Of a stretch of 64,000 bases of DNA, positions 1 through 7,493 are shown piece by piece. The DNA is taken from assembly GCF_003240585.1 (NCBI RefSeq), contig NZ_PCDP01000034.1, positions 61,420 through 125,419 of the forward strand. The letters run 5' to 3'. Within the stretch, counting starts at the first letter, position 1. Every line of letters begins with the position of its first letter. A program made the position numbers and the translations under genes. The DNA is from Arminella tubonensis. GTDB taxonomy: Bacteria > Pseudomonadota > Alphaproteobacteria > Rhizobiales > Rhizobiaceae. Below the pieces are notes generated by a model, which worked only from the letters and a program-made list of their open reading frames with translations, made no database searches and was not told the origin of the DNA.

Positions 1-111
1 GAAGAAGCGCTCGATGATGAGCTGCGCTATCTCAGGGCCGAAATCTACCGCTATCCGGACGCCGATCCACCAATCAAACGCCTCACGGCCTTTGACCGGT
101 TCCGGGCCTGA
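1..111 (+). CDS. C-terminus of a 3'-5' exonuclease-like protein (partial at window edge)
   Basis: The first 36 codons are open and end at TGA 109-111. The peptide runs EEALDDELRYLRAEIY and ends KRLTAFDRFRA. This resembles the tail of alphaproteobacterial DNA polymerase III epsilon-like 3'-5' exonucleases, where an acidic 'ALDDELxYLRxEIY' segment precedes a 'RLTAFDRF' end. The catalytic DEDD part lies upstream of the window, so the family call rests on memory of the tail only. A degraded copy of the region just before this tail occurs at 3182-3388. Confidence 0.5.
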   Translation, partial: EEALDDELRYLRAEIYRYPDADPPIKRLTAFDRFRA

Positions 112-281
112 TAGCCCCCTTCAGCCCACCCCTGATTGGACCCTTGCTTTGAGCGCATGGCCGACCTGAGACCTTGTGCCTTATCGACAGGCGTTCAGGA
201 GCCTATATCCCAATCATCGAAACGACGTTGGAACCAAAGCATGGTATGTGGTGTCAAGAGACCTGACGAAAGGGGATCATC

Positions 282-428
282 ATGAACGTAGCAAGCTCTT
301 TCAACACGTGGCGCAAGTATCGTCAGACCGTTACCGAACTCGGCCGCATGAGCTCGCGTAAGCTGCAAGACCTCGGCATTGATCGCGCCGACATTCACAG
401 CGTTGCCCGCGCATCGGTTGCTCGCTAA
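282..428 (+). CDS. DUF1127 small protein, host gene of the CCUCCUCCC sRNA array
   Basis: A 48-codon gene starts at ATG 282 after the ribosome site AAAGGGG and stops at TAA 426-428. The product starts MNVASSFNTWRKYRQTV, is rich in Arg/Lys, and carries the DUF1127 pattern W-RKYRQT-EL-RMS-KLQDLGI-RADI. DUF1127 proteins are short, positively charged alphaproteobacterial proteins. In Rhodobacter sphaeroides the DUF1127 protein CcaF1 is co-transcribed with the CcsR sRNAs and acts in RNA turnover. The four hairpins at 615-770 follow in the same direction, so the same arrangement is inferred. No clear sigma-32 or EcfG promoter was found; a GGAAC at 230 lacks a good -10 partner. Confidence 0.85.
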   Translation: MNVASSFNTWRKYRQTVTELGRMSSRKLQDLGIDRADIHSVARASVAR

Positions 429-460
429 GCGACTATTTCCAAGCCAATCTGAATGACAAT

Positions 461-483
461 ACGCCCGCTGATGCTGCGGGCGT
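461..483 (+). terminator. Hairpin after the DUF1127 gene
   Basis: ACGCCCGC at 461-468 pairs perfectly with GCGGGCGT at 476-483 around a 7-nt loop. No run of T follows, so it may be a weak terminator or a processing barrier between the mRNA and the downstream small RNAs. Confidence 0.5.
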
Positions 484-614
484 GTCTGTATCTGGTCTAC
501 AGCGACGCGCTAAAGCCGGAGATTTTTCCTTCAGATGTGGCCATGCACGTTTCGCATGGCTGCACTGCAGCAATGTCTATTTAATGTGCGGCGAGAATGG
601 ATATTCTGGTGCTC

Positions 615-650
615 ATCGAAGCGATGCACCTCCTCCCGCAGAGCTTCGAT
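615..650 (+). ncRNA. CcsR/cuckoo-type sRNA hairpin 1
   Basis: ATCGAAGC (615-622) pairs perfectly with GCTTCGAT (643-650). The loop presents CCTCCTCCC at 629-637. A short stem presenting this anti-Shine-Dalgarno motif in the loop defines the CcsR ('cuckoo') sRNAs of Alphaproteobacteria, which are processed from a DUF1127 transcript. The stem sequence differs completely from those of hairpins 2-4 while the loop motif is kept. Confidence 0.8.
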
Positions 651-652
651 TT

Positions 653-686
653 CAGACGGCCCACTCCTCCTCCCAAGGGGCGTCTG
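653..686 (+). ncRNA. CcsR/cuckoo-type sRNA hairpin 2
   Basis: CAGACG (653-658) pairs with CGTCTG (681-686). The loop contains CTCCTCCTCCC at 664-674. It starts three bases after hairpin 1, so the units are tightly packed. Confidence 0.75.
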
Positions 687-689
687 TCG

Positions 690-722
690 GAACAGCGGCA
701 CTCCTCCTCCCAGCCGTTGTTC
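690..722 (+). ncRNA. CcsR/cuckoo-type sRNA hairpin 3
   Basis: GAACAGCGGC (690-699) pairs with GCCGTTGTTC (713-722) with one G-U pair. The loop is almost entirely the motif ACTCCTCCTCCCA. A G-U rather than a mismatch in a 10-bp stem argues for conserved RNA structure. Confidence 0.8.
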
Positions 723-733
723 GGTTCTTTTCG

Positions 734-770
734 AAAAGCCTGCCGCACCTCCTCCCGCGGCAGGCTTTTT
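734..770 (+). ncRNA. CcsR/cuckoo-type sRNA hairpin 4, also the intrinsic terminator
   Basis: AAAAGCCTGCCGC (734-746) pairs over 13 bp with GCGGCAGGCTTTT (757-769). The loop is ACCTCCTCCC. The 3' arm runs into a T tract, so this last unit doubles as a Rho-independent terminator for the DUF1127-sRNA transcript. Confidence 0.85.
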
Positions 771-949
771 CGTTTTGCGGACTGGCCGATCAGAGCCCGA
801 GAGCTAGCTGCGGTTCTTGCACGCTTTCTTCCGTGTTTTAGCGACGAAAGACTAATCCCCAAGAGCCGCACTGGACGTTTGAACGGGAACACCGAGGCAA
901 GCAGGAACTCCGCATTCCCCAGCATCTGGTCGACGTCCGAGACGACGCC

Positions 950-1255
950 CGAGACTGTCTGGCTGCGTGCTCGACTATTATCTCAAAGCCTTTCGTCCGT
1001 CGCCCGTATCGATCCAGAACGTCGGCGCTAAATCGTTCGCAGGAGATGCGACGTCCGCACAGCACGGCATCACACCAGAACCGTCGCACGAAAATGTTCA
1101 GTTCGACCCATCGACCAGCGAGCGGCAGGTCTGTTGGCCGACGCGAATACCGGCTCTGGACTCGCCGGCTTTGCCGACCGCAATCTGAGCAAAGACCGAA
1201 CGGCTGACCTGACCGCAACTGGATCCTGAAGTGACCTTCCTCAACCTCGACCGCA
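950..1255 (-). pseudogene. ISL3-family transposase N-terminal remnant
   Basis: The minus strand encodes a zinc-binding transposase N-terminus: C-SDCGRQSRRVQSRYSRR, then PLAGRWVELN, then RRFWCDAVLCGRR with a third and fourth Cys, and a following ERF. This order (CxxC, RRVHSRY, DLP-AGR, RRFxCxxxxC) is typical of ISL3 transposases. The DDE catalytic core is absent: reading decays before about 950. No terminal inverted repeats were identified. It lies directly downstream of the sRNA array. Confidence 0.75.
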
Positions 1256-1571
1256 TCTACACTGCAAAGCCGTCCGGAGCCTGGCTCGCGCGCTGAAACC
1301 CGTGCACGTCCGGTGAGCCTCCCATGAATCAGCATCAAACTCGTCTCAAACAACAGCAATTTTGAGTCTGAGCCGCTTCCGTACCCATGTTCGCGGCTCC
1401 GCCCATCGGGCGGGGCCTCCTCTTAAGCCTTTAATTCCGATATCCACTATCGGATGAAAATGGATGGAAAAATGGATCTCGCCGTATCGTACCATTGCGG
1501 ATGGAAACGGATGGGATAGTGGATGACAGCTCTCGACCTGTCGCCTCTCGACATTGCGGATTACGCCTGAG

Positions 1572-1664
1572 ATCCTGTCACTGATCGCGGAGATTGACGA
1601 GTTCAAGGGCGCATGGCGTCCCCTTGGCCGCATTGCGCCCGACGCTGCTGCCGCCCGAATATAG
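1572..1664 (+). pseudogene. Fic-family protein N-terminal fragment
   Basis: The frame reads ILSLIAEIDEFKGAWRPLGRIAP and ends at TAG 1662-1664. It resembles the start of large bacterial Fic proteins (LIAEIDEFKGAWxALGxLAPERL). Only about 30 residues remain and the HPFxxGNGR adenylylation motif is missing. The call rests on recognition of the N-terminal segment. Confidence 0.4.
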
Positions 1665-1711
1665 GGTTACGCCTATAACCGACGGCCGCAAAAGTTTCCC
1701 CTGGCTTTCGA

Positions 1712-1936
1712 ATGCAACGATGTCTCCAGGCGCGACTCCAAGGATTGAACGGGCAAGCGCCGATCGTTCCGCTTCAAGCTAGGTGTCGGCGGGGAGATCT
1801 CGTTCTTGACCCATTTTGCGGATCAGGAAGTACATTGTTGGCGGCACGTCGCTGCGGGCGCCATTTCCTTGGCATTGAGCTTGAGGGCCATCACCATCTG
1901 ACCCCCAGCTTGCAGGTTTATGCCACACTCCCATAA
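1712..1936 (+). pseudogene. DNA N6/N4 methyltransferase C-terminal fragment
   Basis: The reading frame contains RGDLVLDPFCGSGSTLLAA followed by GRHFLGIELE. DPFxGSG is the S-adenosylmethionine-binding motif (motif I), and in beta-class enzymes it lies near the C-terminus together with a GIELE/GIDxD strand. The catalytic (D/N/S)PPY motif is not present in the remaining 74 codons, so the piece cannot be an active enzyme. It abuts the palindrome at 1923-1946. Confidence 0.6.
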
Positions 1937-1946
1937 GGGAGTGTGG
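1923..1946. promoter_or_regulatory. Perfect inverted repeat upstream of the ParDE-like module
   Basis: CCACACTCCC at 1923-1932 and GGGAGTGTGG at 1937-1946 are exact complements around ATAA. It lies 66 bp ahead of the antitoxin start. Type II antitoxins usually repress their own operon through such palindromes, so an operator is inferred. There is no T run, making a terminator less likely. Confidence 0.5.
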
Positions 1947-2011
1947 TGATGAATATTGACAATATGTGCCACGATACCCCACAATAAAGGGAGAACGAAA
2001 AGGATATGCCA

Positions 2012-2263
2012 ATGGCCTCGGGAAGTATTCATGTGAAGGTAGGCGGCCAATTGCAGGCGCATATTCAGCAGCAGATTGGTGAGGACGGCCTCTACGAGAA
2101 CGCCAGCGAGTATATTCGGGCGTTGATCCGCCGCGACTTGCAAACCCGTGACGAGGCATGGGATGAGCTGCAAAAGGAACTCGCAACTGCGATGCGGGCG
2201 GGTGATAGCGAGTTTGTCGCGGTTTCCGCTGAAGACGTCATCCGTCGCAATACGCGTCGCTGA
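2012..2263 (+). CDS. ParD-like (ribbon-helix-helix) antitoxin
   Basis: The 83-residue product starts MASGSIHVKVGGQLQAHI and has the ParD pattern: a short beta strand that pairs in the dimer, then two helices with the YENASEYIRALIRRDLQTR segment, and a toxin-binding tail. ATG 2012 is preferred over ATG 2006 because AGGA (2001-2004) stands 7 nt before the former and only 1 nt before the latter. The ParE-like toxin gene starts three bases after this stop. The operon is probably autoregulated through the palindrome at 1923-1946. Confidence 0.8.
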   Translation: MASGSIHVKVGGQLQAHIQQQIGEDGLYENASEYIRALIRRDLQTRDEAWDELQKELATAMRAGDSEFVAVSAEDVIRRNTRR

Positions 2264-2265
2264 TC

Positions 2266-2631
2266 GTGGCAACCTATCGTTTTTATCCGCACGCGGATGC
2301 TGCGCAGGACAAGATTTGGCGCGACACCGTTGAGAAATGGGGCGAGAGACAGGCCGTGACCTACATCACGGGGCTTCACTCGCACTTGAAGCGTCTTTGC
2401 GAAAGCAATGCGCTTTGGCGCCAGCTTCCGCAAAAGCTTGCGGTTCCCGCCGATGTCAAACGCGAGGCGTATCTCAGCCGCTATGAACATCATTATTTGT
2501 TCTTCCGCGAACTTGATAACGGCGATCTCGGCGTGATCAGCATTTTGCATGAGCGCATGGATGTGCCAGTGCGCCTTGCGGAGGATTTGGCCGCCTTGAT
2601 TGCAAAACAGGAAAAGACCGACGAGATCTAA
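2266..2631 (+). CDS. ParE/RelE-superfamily toxin
   Basis: The 121-residue product starts at GTG 2266. It contains FYPHADAAQDKIWRDT, later VKREAYLSRYEHHYLFFRE and VISILHERMDVP, the core alternation of ParE-type toxins (the 'hYxIxYR' strand and 'vlrvlHermd' strand). ParE toxins inhibit DNA gyrase and RelE relatives cut mRNA; which applies here cannot be told. It is about 25 residues longer than typical ParE. The gene is translationally close to its antitoxin (2 bp gap). Confidence 0.75.
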   Translation: MATYRFYPHADAAQDKIWRDTVEKWGERQAVTYITGLHSHLKRLCESNALWRQLPQKLAVPADVKREAYLSRYEHHYLFFRELDNGDLGVISILHERMDVPVRLAEDLAALIAKQEKTDEI

Positions 2632-2687
2632 TCGTCTGTCGCCGCAAGGGGGTTAGAGCATTCGAAGTCCGGCCGATTCACACGCTC

Positions 2688-3008
2688 ATGCGCGAGGCAA
2701 TGCGTTCCTTGAAGTCACGCCTGAATATCTCAAGGTACCACCTCAAGCGATGTTTCGCGAAATTCAGATTTTCAGGCAGACCACCGAGGGACGCGATGAC
2801 GCTCAAGGGCATCAAATACGCCGACTTGAAAACCGCGCTCATTCCGGACCGGCAACTGAAAGAAATGGCGCTTGTTTTCGACAGAAACGCCATCCAGAAC
2901 AACTGGTACGGCTTGCCGGTATTTCGCAAGGTCATCCCCCTTTTTGACAGGAACAGCACTCATTCCGTCATGGTGGGGACCAAATTGTGGAGCGGATCCG
3001 AAAGTTGA
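2688..3008 (+). CDS. Hypothetical ORF of doubtful reality
   Basis: An open frame of 106 codons with the stretch DLKTALIPDRQLKEMALVFD. A competing 93-codon frame lies on the other strand. No family was recognised, no good ribosome site precedes the start, and the surroundings are gene remnants. It may be part of a decayed accessory gene. Confidence 0.25.
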   Translation: MREAMRSLKSRLNISRYHLKRCFAKFRFSGRPPRDAMTLKGIKYADLKTALIPDRQLKEMALVFDRNAIQNNWYGLPVFRKVIPLFDRNSTHSVMVGTKLWSGSES

Positions 3009-3181
3009 CCCCCTTGGGAACGGAACCCAATTTATTGATCTGGTTACGCAATTCGCGCCAAAGTGGGGTTACGATCGGCGCGGGAATAACCCCACTTAAT
3101 TTCTTAAATTTTAGCTGCACTTCCAAATGGTTGTCGCGGATATCAACGGGGCGAACCTTTGGAGCCGATTCACACACGCCA

Positions 3182-3388
3182 ATGGCAAGGTTGAAAGTTT
3201 TGGTTTTGCCGCTGGCAGAACTCAGCCCCTTCGATATGAAAGATCATTTGAAGGCGCCGGGCTATCGCTGGTCGGACGGCAGCGACGGTCGTCCGAAGTG
3301 CTGGCGGATCGAGCTTGCGGAAGATGCACTCGAAGAGGAACTTAGCTATCTGCGCTCGGGATCAAAGCGGTGTTGCGTACAAAGTTGA
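3182..3388 (+). pseudogene. Exonuclease-like C-terminal fragment
   Basis: The frame reads MARLKVLVLPLAELSPFDMKDHLKA, then GYRWSDGSDGRPKCW, then IELAEDALEEELSYLRSG. The element 'APFDxKDxLKARGYRWxDGxDGRPKxW' followed by 'EDxLxxELxYL' is the C-terminal part of DNA polymerase III epsilon-like exonucleases. The alignment ends at YLRSG and foreign sequence follows. The tail at 1-111 starts at the matching place (ALDDELRYLRAEIY), so two related exonuclease pieces lie 3 kb apart. Confidence 0.55.
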
Positions 3389-3770
3389 AAGAGCGTTTTT
3401 CATCGTTTTTACTGATGGTTATGCGCCGATTACATCCTCGCGCGGCCTGATGCCAAAGCAATTCGAGAGGGTCGACGGGCCACTCGAAAGACAGCGGAAC
3501 GGCAAGCTTACAACTGGCTTACGTCAACTCGAAAGTTATCCAACTGGCGACGAGCTTGTCGCTCGAGCCGATCAAGGACCTGCCGAGTAGGGAACGTCAC
3601 ATAGGCGGAGGCTGATTTGATCAATGGCGACCAGCGCCCCGACGTTTCCATCCGCGCTGTTCAGCGCGGCGCGAGGAGGGCATCAATCCGACCCCGTGCC
3701 TTTCGTTGGTTGTTTGTGACAATCGCATAGCGTTAGGGTGCGCCATCATCAACAATGAAGAGCATTTGGA
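3389..3770. other. Gene-free stretch
   Basis: No recognisable coding sequence, RNA or repeat was seen. Short frames here lack ribosome sites and family resemblance. Confidence 0.4.
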
Positions 3771-4145
3771 ATGAGTGATAAGAAGCGCAAGAAGGTCTAT
3801 GACGCCTTGATAGAGGGTGCGAGCCAGGGTCTGAGCGACAGATCGCTTTATGATTTCGTGCTTGAGAAATGCCCGAAGACGACAAGCAAGCGCATCGTGC
3901 GCGCTTCGTTGCTAGCCCTCAGCGACCCCGACGTCAAGGATGCGAAGGTCCTTCAGGTCGTCTATGCACTGGCGATCAAGCACAGGCTCGATGGTGGCCC
4001 GGAAGCGGCACCAGATGATATCGAGGCTACACCAGAGGTCGTCGAGGAGCCGCCGATCAAGCGTACGAAGGCACCGAAGAAGATTGCCTCACAGAGCGAT
4101 CCGGCCTCGGTTAGCCTTCCTTTCACGCCATTGTCAGGCAACTGA
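3771..4145 (+). CDS. Conserved hypothetical protein, cytoplasmic, charged C-terminus
   Basis: A 124-residue protein starts MSDKKRKKVYDALIEGAS. The first 80 residues look like a compact helical domain (LSDRSLYDFVLEKCPKTTSKRIV, then ALSDPDVKDAKVLQVVYALAIKHR). The last 45 residues are low-complexity Pro/Glu/Lys. I recall similar proteins annotated as hypothetical in rhizobia, with no known function. There is no signal peptide or membrane segment. The ribosome site is weak. It precedes the hairpin-controlled gene at 4206 by 60 bp. Confidence 0.65.
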   Translation: MSDKKRKKVYDALIEGASQGLSDRSLYDFVLEKCPKTTSKRIVRASLLALSDPDVKDAKVLQVVYALAIKHRLDGGPEAAPDDIEATPEVVEEPPIKRTKAPKKIASQSDPASVSLPFTPLSGN

Positions 4146-4173
4146 CATGGAAGTGTTACGCGGACACGTTAAA

Positions 4174-4200
4174 TATCCTCCTTGAGTCCCAAGGAGGATA
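4174..4200 (+). promoter_or_regulatory. Stem that sequesters the ribosome-binding site of the 4206 gene
   Basis: TATCCTCCTT (4174-4183) pairs perfectly over 10 bp with AAGGAGGATA (4191-4200) across a 7-nt loop. The 3' arm contains the full Shine-Dalgarno AAGGAGG, 8 nt before ATG 4206. When folded, the ribosome site is buried. This is the layout of RNA thermometers or other translational switches. Confidence 0.6.
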
Positions 4201-4205
4201 CTCTC

Positions 4206-4385
4206 ATGCACACCAATGAAATGACGATGTCCGAAGTCCTCAGGGACCCGATGATCCGTCAAATGCTGCGCGCCGACAGGGTGCCGCTCGGCGAGTTCGC
4301 AAAGCTGCTGGAAAGAACGGCGCGCGCCAGAAACGAGGCCTATGCGGTCGAAGCGCAGGCAGCGAGCACAGCTCGCCCGCATTAA
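4206..4385 (+). CDS. Small conserved hypothetical protein
   Basis: The 59-residue product starts MHTNEMTMSEVLRDPMIRQM and continues with a basic/acidic helix (LGEFAKLLERTARARNEAY). The start at 4206 is fixed by a strong AAGGAGG 8 nt upstream. Similar short proteins with the 'MSEVLRDPMIRxMLRADRV' motif are widespread in rhizobia as hypotheticals. Its ribosome site is part of the hairpin at 4174-4200, so translation is likely conditional. The downstream Nudix frame overlaps its 3' end. Confidence 0.7.
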   Translation: MHTNEMTMSEVLRDPMIRQMLRADRVPLGEFAKLLERTARARNEAYAVEAQAASTARPH

Positions 4386-4962
4386 TCTCTCCGCCGGATC
4401 GCAAGCGGTAGTCGTCCGCGCAGACGACATCGTAGCCCTCCAAGCGAAAGACAACCCAACGGAGCCATTTTTGTTGAAAGAGTCGGTTTGGTCGAGCGAA
4501 CTAAAGAGGCGCTCCGGTGAATCGCTGTCCGCTGTCGAGATCGATCAAGCCGGGGCCCTCTGCTACCGCCAACGAGGCAAGGATGGTCTTGTTGAGGTGC
4601 TGCTTGTCGGAAGTCTGAGGAGCGGACGCTGGGGTCTTCCAAAGGGGCACATTGAGCAAGGCGAAACGACCAGCGTTGCCGCCGAGCGGGAAGCGTTTGA
4701 GGAAGCCGGGGTGCAGGGGAAAGTGAACCCTGCTATCTTCGGTACATTCACCTACGCCAAGGACAGCAATGCGCGCCGTTTGAATGTGAGTGTGCACCTC
4801 CTGGGGGTCGAGCGTATCGCAGCGGAGTATCCGGAAAAACGCATTCGCAAATCGAAATGGTTTCCGATCGAGACTGCCATTAAAGAAGTGGGACAACCTG
4901 GACTGAGCGAGACGCTTCGGAAGTTTAGGCGCTTGGGTCGAATGCAAAATGGAACCGCCTAG
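4342..4962 (+). CDS. Nudix hydrolase
   Basis: The Nudix box GHIEQGETTSVAAEREAFEEAG fits G-x5-E-x7-REUxEExGU completely, so the Mg-binding Glu residues are present. Upstream ALCYRQRGKDGLVEVLLVGS and WGLPKG give the first strands of the fold; KSKWFPIETAIKEVGQPGL closes it. The 'diphosphoinositol polyphosphate phosphohydrolase-like' flavour (WGLPKGH) is common, but the substrate cannot be inferred. The start is uncertain: ATG 4342 overlaps the previous gene by 44 bp and has no ribosome site, and a TTG near 4471 is an alternative. Confidence 0.8.
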   Translation: MRSKRRQRAQLARINLSAGSQAVVVRADDIVALQAKDNPTEPFLLKESVWSSELKRRSGESLSAVEIDQAGALCYRQRGKDGLVEVLLVGSLRSGRWGLPKGHIEQGETTSVAAEREAFEEAGVQGKVNPAIFGTFTYAKDSNARRLNVSVHLLGVERIAAEYPEKRIRKSKWFPIETAIKEVGQPGLSETLRKFRRLGRMQNGTA

Positions 4963-4964
4963 GG

Positions 4965-5797
4965 TCGAGATGGTCATGAACGCATGCGCCCCTTCGCAAA
5001 GGGGGACGAGATCCCTGCCTCAGCCTAGCCTTACTGCGTCTGCAGACATCCTGCGGTAATTCTTGAGCCAACGCCTTTGCCGATACCGGGCTGTGTTCGG
5101 GGCTGCGGCGCATCAGCGAGGTTGGCCCCTTTCCACGCCAAGGCTTGGGCGGCAAGGGGCCGTCTCCGGGTCGCCAGACGCTGAGTGTCGGTTGCACCCC
5201 CACAGCATAGGCAAGGCCGAGCACCGACAGGCCGGTGCGGAATGCGCCGTCCGCGCCATAGCCGGCGTCGGCCAACACCACGCCGGGTGCAACTCCGGAC
5301 GCTTGGGCGGCTCGGATCTGGTCGAGCGCAATTGCGGGCTTGGTCTGGAATACAACGTTGTCAGGGTTCTTCGCCTTGCGTCGCCGCTCCGGATCGTTGG
5401 CCAGATCTCCGGCAGATACAGCCGGTACGCTATCGGCAAGCTCGCCGCGACGTTGGCGATCGAGAGGCTGACCGCGACCTGGCAGTTGTCCTGCTTGCCG
5501 AGTTGGCCGCAATATTGCCGCGCGACGCCGACCGAATGCGTGCCCTTCTTGGGAAATCCGGTGTCATCTACGATCCATGCCTCAATCGGCCGATTCTGCT
5601 CGATCAGCGGCAGCAGCAAGTTGCGAACCCGCGCCAGAAGCGCTTCGTCCGACCACGGCGCTTGGCCAACGAAATGCAGGAGCGACTGATGCTTGGACGA
5701 TACTCGCGCTGGCGCCGTCATCGCCGCGAGTGGTTCGACACTCTTGCGGTCCATCGGAGCCGCTCCGCCACGGGTTGGTGAGCCGGATGGCGAGCTT
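4965..5797 (-). mobile_element. IS701-family transposase, truncated and frameshifted
   Basis: Minus-strand frames give KSVEPLAAMTAPARVSSKHQ, then IVDDTGFPKKGTHSVGVARQ and YCGQLGKQDNCQVAVSLS, then in a second frame NVVFQTKPAIALDQIRAA and VLADAGYGADGAFRTGL. These are the IS701 DDE landmarks (DDTGFPKKG, CQVAVS, LADAGYG). Reading changes frame near 5400 and the N-terminus is missing at 5797, where an antitoxin remnant starts. The C-terminal end runs to the stop of the Nudix gene. The element is dead. Confidence 0.8.
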
Positions 5798-5811
5798 TCG
5801 GCGAAGACGAG

Positions 5812-6137
5812 ATGCTCAACGCGGACGCATTTTCCGAGCTTCTTGGCGTTTCGCGGGTAACGGTCAACACGAAGCGTCAAAACGGTCAAGTGCTCGGCCT
5901 CGACGGCGGCAAACGAGGGTTCCGTTTCTCGGCATGGCAACTGGATCAGGACGGGCGCCCGTATGCGGCACTCCCAAAACTGCATGAGACCTGGCGAGTG
6001 CCTGAGCGGTTTACCGCTTCCTTGTTTCGCCACACGGCGCTCTTGACGGTCGAACCGCGCTTGACGCCTTGAAGCGTCGCCAGGACGGCGATGTAATCGC
6101 CGCTGCTGAGGGCATTGCCCACGGTGACTTTCGCTAA
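5812..6137 (+). pseudogene. Xre/MbcA/ParS-type antitoxin remnant
   Basis: The frame at 5812 gives MLNADAFSELLGVSRVTVNT and FSAWQLDQDGRPYAALPKLH. About 6000 it shifts, and the next frame continues VYRFLVSPHGALDGRTALDA, ending EGIAHGDFR at TAA 6135-6137. This is the C-terminal half of an antitoxin of the kind paired with RES toxins. The IS701 fragment cuts its 5' end and a frameshift breaks the middle. No RES-domain gene was recognised downstream (6138-6354). Confidence 0.6.
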
Positions 6138-6354
6138 ATGGCTGGTAACAAGCCGTCTGCCGATATCGAGCGTTTTCCGCGATATTGAAACTAGTCCTCC
6201 AGGGCTAACTCCGGCTCCGAGGTTTTGCCGCGGTTGGCCCGCTGACCGATGGCCAGCTCGAATCCTTTTGTAAGCGTGGGACTTTACAAGTGAGCCGCCG
6301 GTTCCGATCCCTTAAGACCGAAAGCATCACCTCGTGGCAGTATTATTTCAGGAT

Positions 6355-6738
6355 TTAATTGGGCGCGTTGACCGGTATGTGCAGTGACGCCCGCACCTTT
6401 TCGGCCGCTGTCCGCAGGCGCTTGTCTCTCGTCCATAACGCCGCTCGCTGGTCAAGGAGGACCGATGCCAGCAAGTGAGCATCCGTGTAGCCAATGCCCA
6501 TGCTGAAAATACCGTGGCGATCGATCATTGTCATGACTTCGTCATGCGTGGCGACCACCGCCTCGTGCTGAGCCGCCAAGAAAGCCATCACGCCGCGGCG
6601 ATCCTGAAGGCTGCCAAGCGCCAGTTCGCCGATCACGCATGGGTGGCAAAGTAGGCGATCATCCTCAATAATCCTGCGCAGCTCGGTATCGACATGACGG
6701 AAATGATCAATCCAGATCGAGGTGTCTGCCAGTATCAC
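6355..6738 (-). CDS. vapC: VapC-family PIN-domain toxin
   Basis: The 127-residue protein starts MILADTSIWIDHFRH, with the first catalytic Asp in ADTS. It continues with a conserved Glu in CVIGELALGS and a later acidic cluster in GIGYTDAHLLAS and LWTRDKRL. This matches the four-acid PIN nuclease site. VapC toxins cleave tRNA or rRNA. It overlaps the vapB antitoxin by 4 bp (6735-6738), so the two are translationally coupled. Length is normal for the family. Confidence 0.9.
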   Translation of the reverse strand: MILADTSIWIDHFRHVDTELRRIIEDDRLLCHPCVIGELALGSLQDRRGVMAFLAAQHEAVVATHDEVMTMIDRHGIFSMGIGYTDAHLLASVLLDQRAALWTRDKRLRTAAEKVRASLHIPVNAPN

Positions 6739-6935
6739 TTAGCCACCACGCTCCGGCGCCGCGGCGCCGCCGCGGCATCGGGCATCGTTCCTCCGAGCGC
6801 AATGAGGCGCTTTCCTGACTCCACACGCACGAGCGTCTCCAACGCTTGGCGGACGAGCGCCGCGGTTTCCTTGGTACCGGTTAAAGATCTGGCCCTTTCC
6901 ACAAGCGCGTCGTCGAGATTGATAGTCGATCGCAT
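6735..6935 (-). CDS. vapB: VapB-family antitoxin (DUF2191 type)
   Basis: The 66-residue protein starts MRSTINLDDALVERARSLTG and continues TKETAALVRQALETLVRVES, the short helix-turn-helix of VapB antitoxins that ends in an Ala/Arg-rich toxin-binding tail. Its stop overlaps the VapC start. The pair is the only complete VapBC in the window. Confidence 0.85.
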   Translation of the reverse strand: MRSTINLDDALVERARSLTGTKETAALVRQALETLVRVESGKRLIALGGTMPDAAAAPRRRSVVAK

Positions 6936-7132
6936 GATCTTGCTCTTTTGTTAAAGCAGTAAATTAGCACCATTTGGTGAGAAAAACTACGCCTAGCTTC
7001 TGCTCTATGTACCAGAGCAGTTCTCTAACTAAGGGACGACGACACAATAATCTCTTGGACAGCTGGGGCACTCCCCCAAGGTCGGAGCAAGCGCAGTTTT
7101 GCGCCTGCCATATGCGTACACATCGTAAACGC

Positions 7133-7493
7133 TCATTTCCAGGTGCGATGCAGCAAGACAGCAATTTTGCGAGCAACAGCGACGATGGCGCGCCGCCCTT
7201 TGTCTTCATCAGGCGCACACCCCATGCTTTCAAGCTACTCCAGCAATCGATCGGACAAGCATCGCATTGGCAGCAGCGTAGAGCGTCGCCTGTACATCGG
7301 CGTCACCAGCATGTGAGATGCGGCCGGGATTGTCTTTTTCGCCAGATTGGAAGCGTCGCGGCGTCAGTCCGAAGTGGGCTCCGACAGTTCGCGAGCTTTT
7401 GAAACGGGCTGGGTCGTCGGCTGCGGCCTTAAAGCCTCTTATGGCACATACAGTGGTTTCTGGCTTTGTCGATAGCCTGCAGGAGCCGCGCAC
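7133..7493 (-). mobile_element. IS110-family transposase C-terminal fragment (degenerate)
   Basis: Three frames together give SSRTVGAHFGLTPRRFQSGE, DADVQATLYAAANAMLVRSI, then LKAWGVRLMKTKG and RRAIVAVARKIAVLLHRTWK followed by TGA 7133-7135. These are consecutive parts of the IS110/IS1111 C-terminal (transposase_20) domain. Two frameshifts separate them. A second C-terminal fragment of the same family lies at 11192-11300. Confidence 0.75.

Noticed and set aside
172..208. Sigma-32-like promoter (CTTG ... CCTATAT) ahead of the DUF1127 gene
   Set aside because: The two elements are too far apart (start to start about 29 bp) for the RpoH consensus.
629..756. CTCCTCCC motifs as a CRISPR-like or satellite repeat
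   Set aside because: Each motif sits in the loop of a different perfect hairpin and spacing is irregular; the DUF1127 context explains them better as sRNAs.
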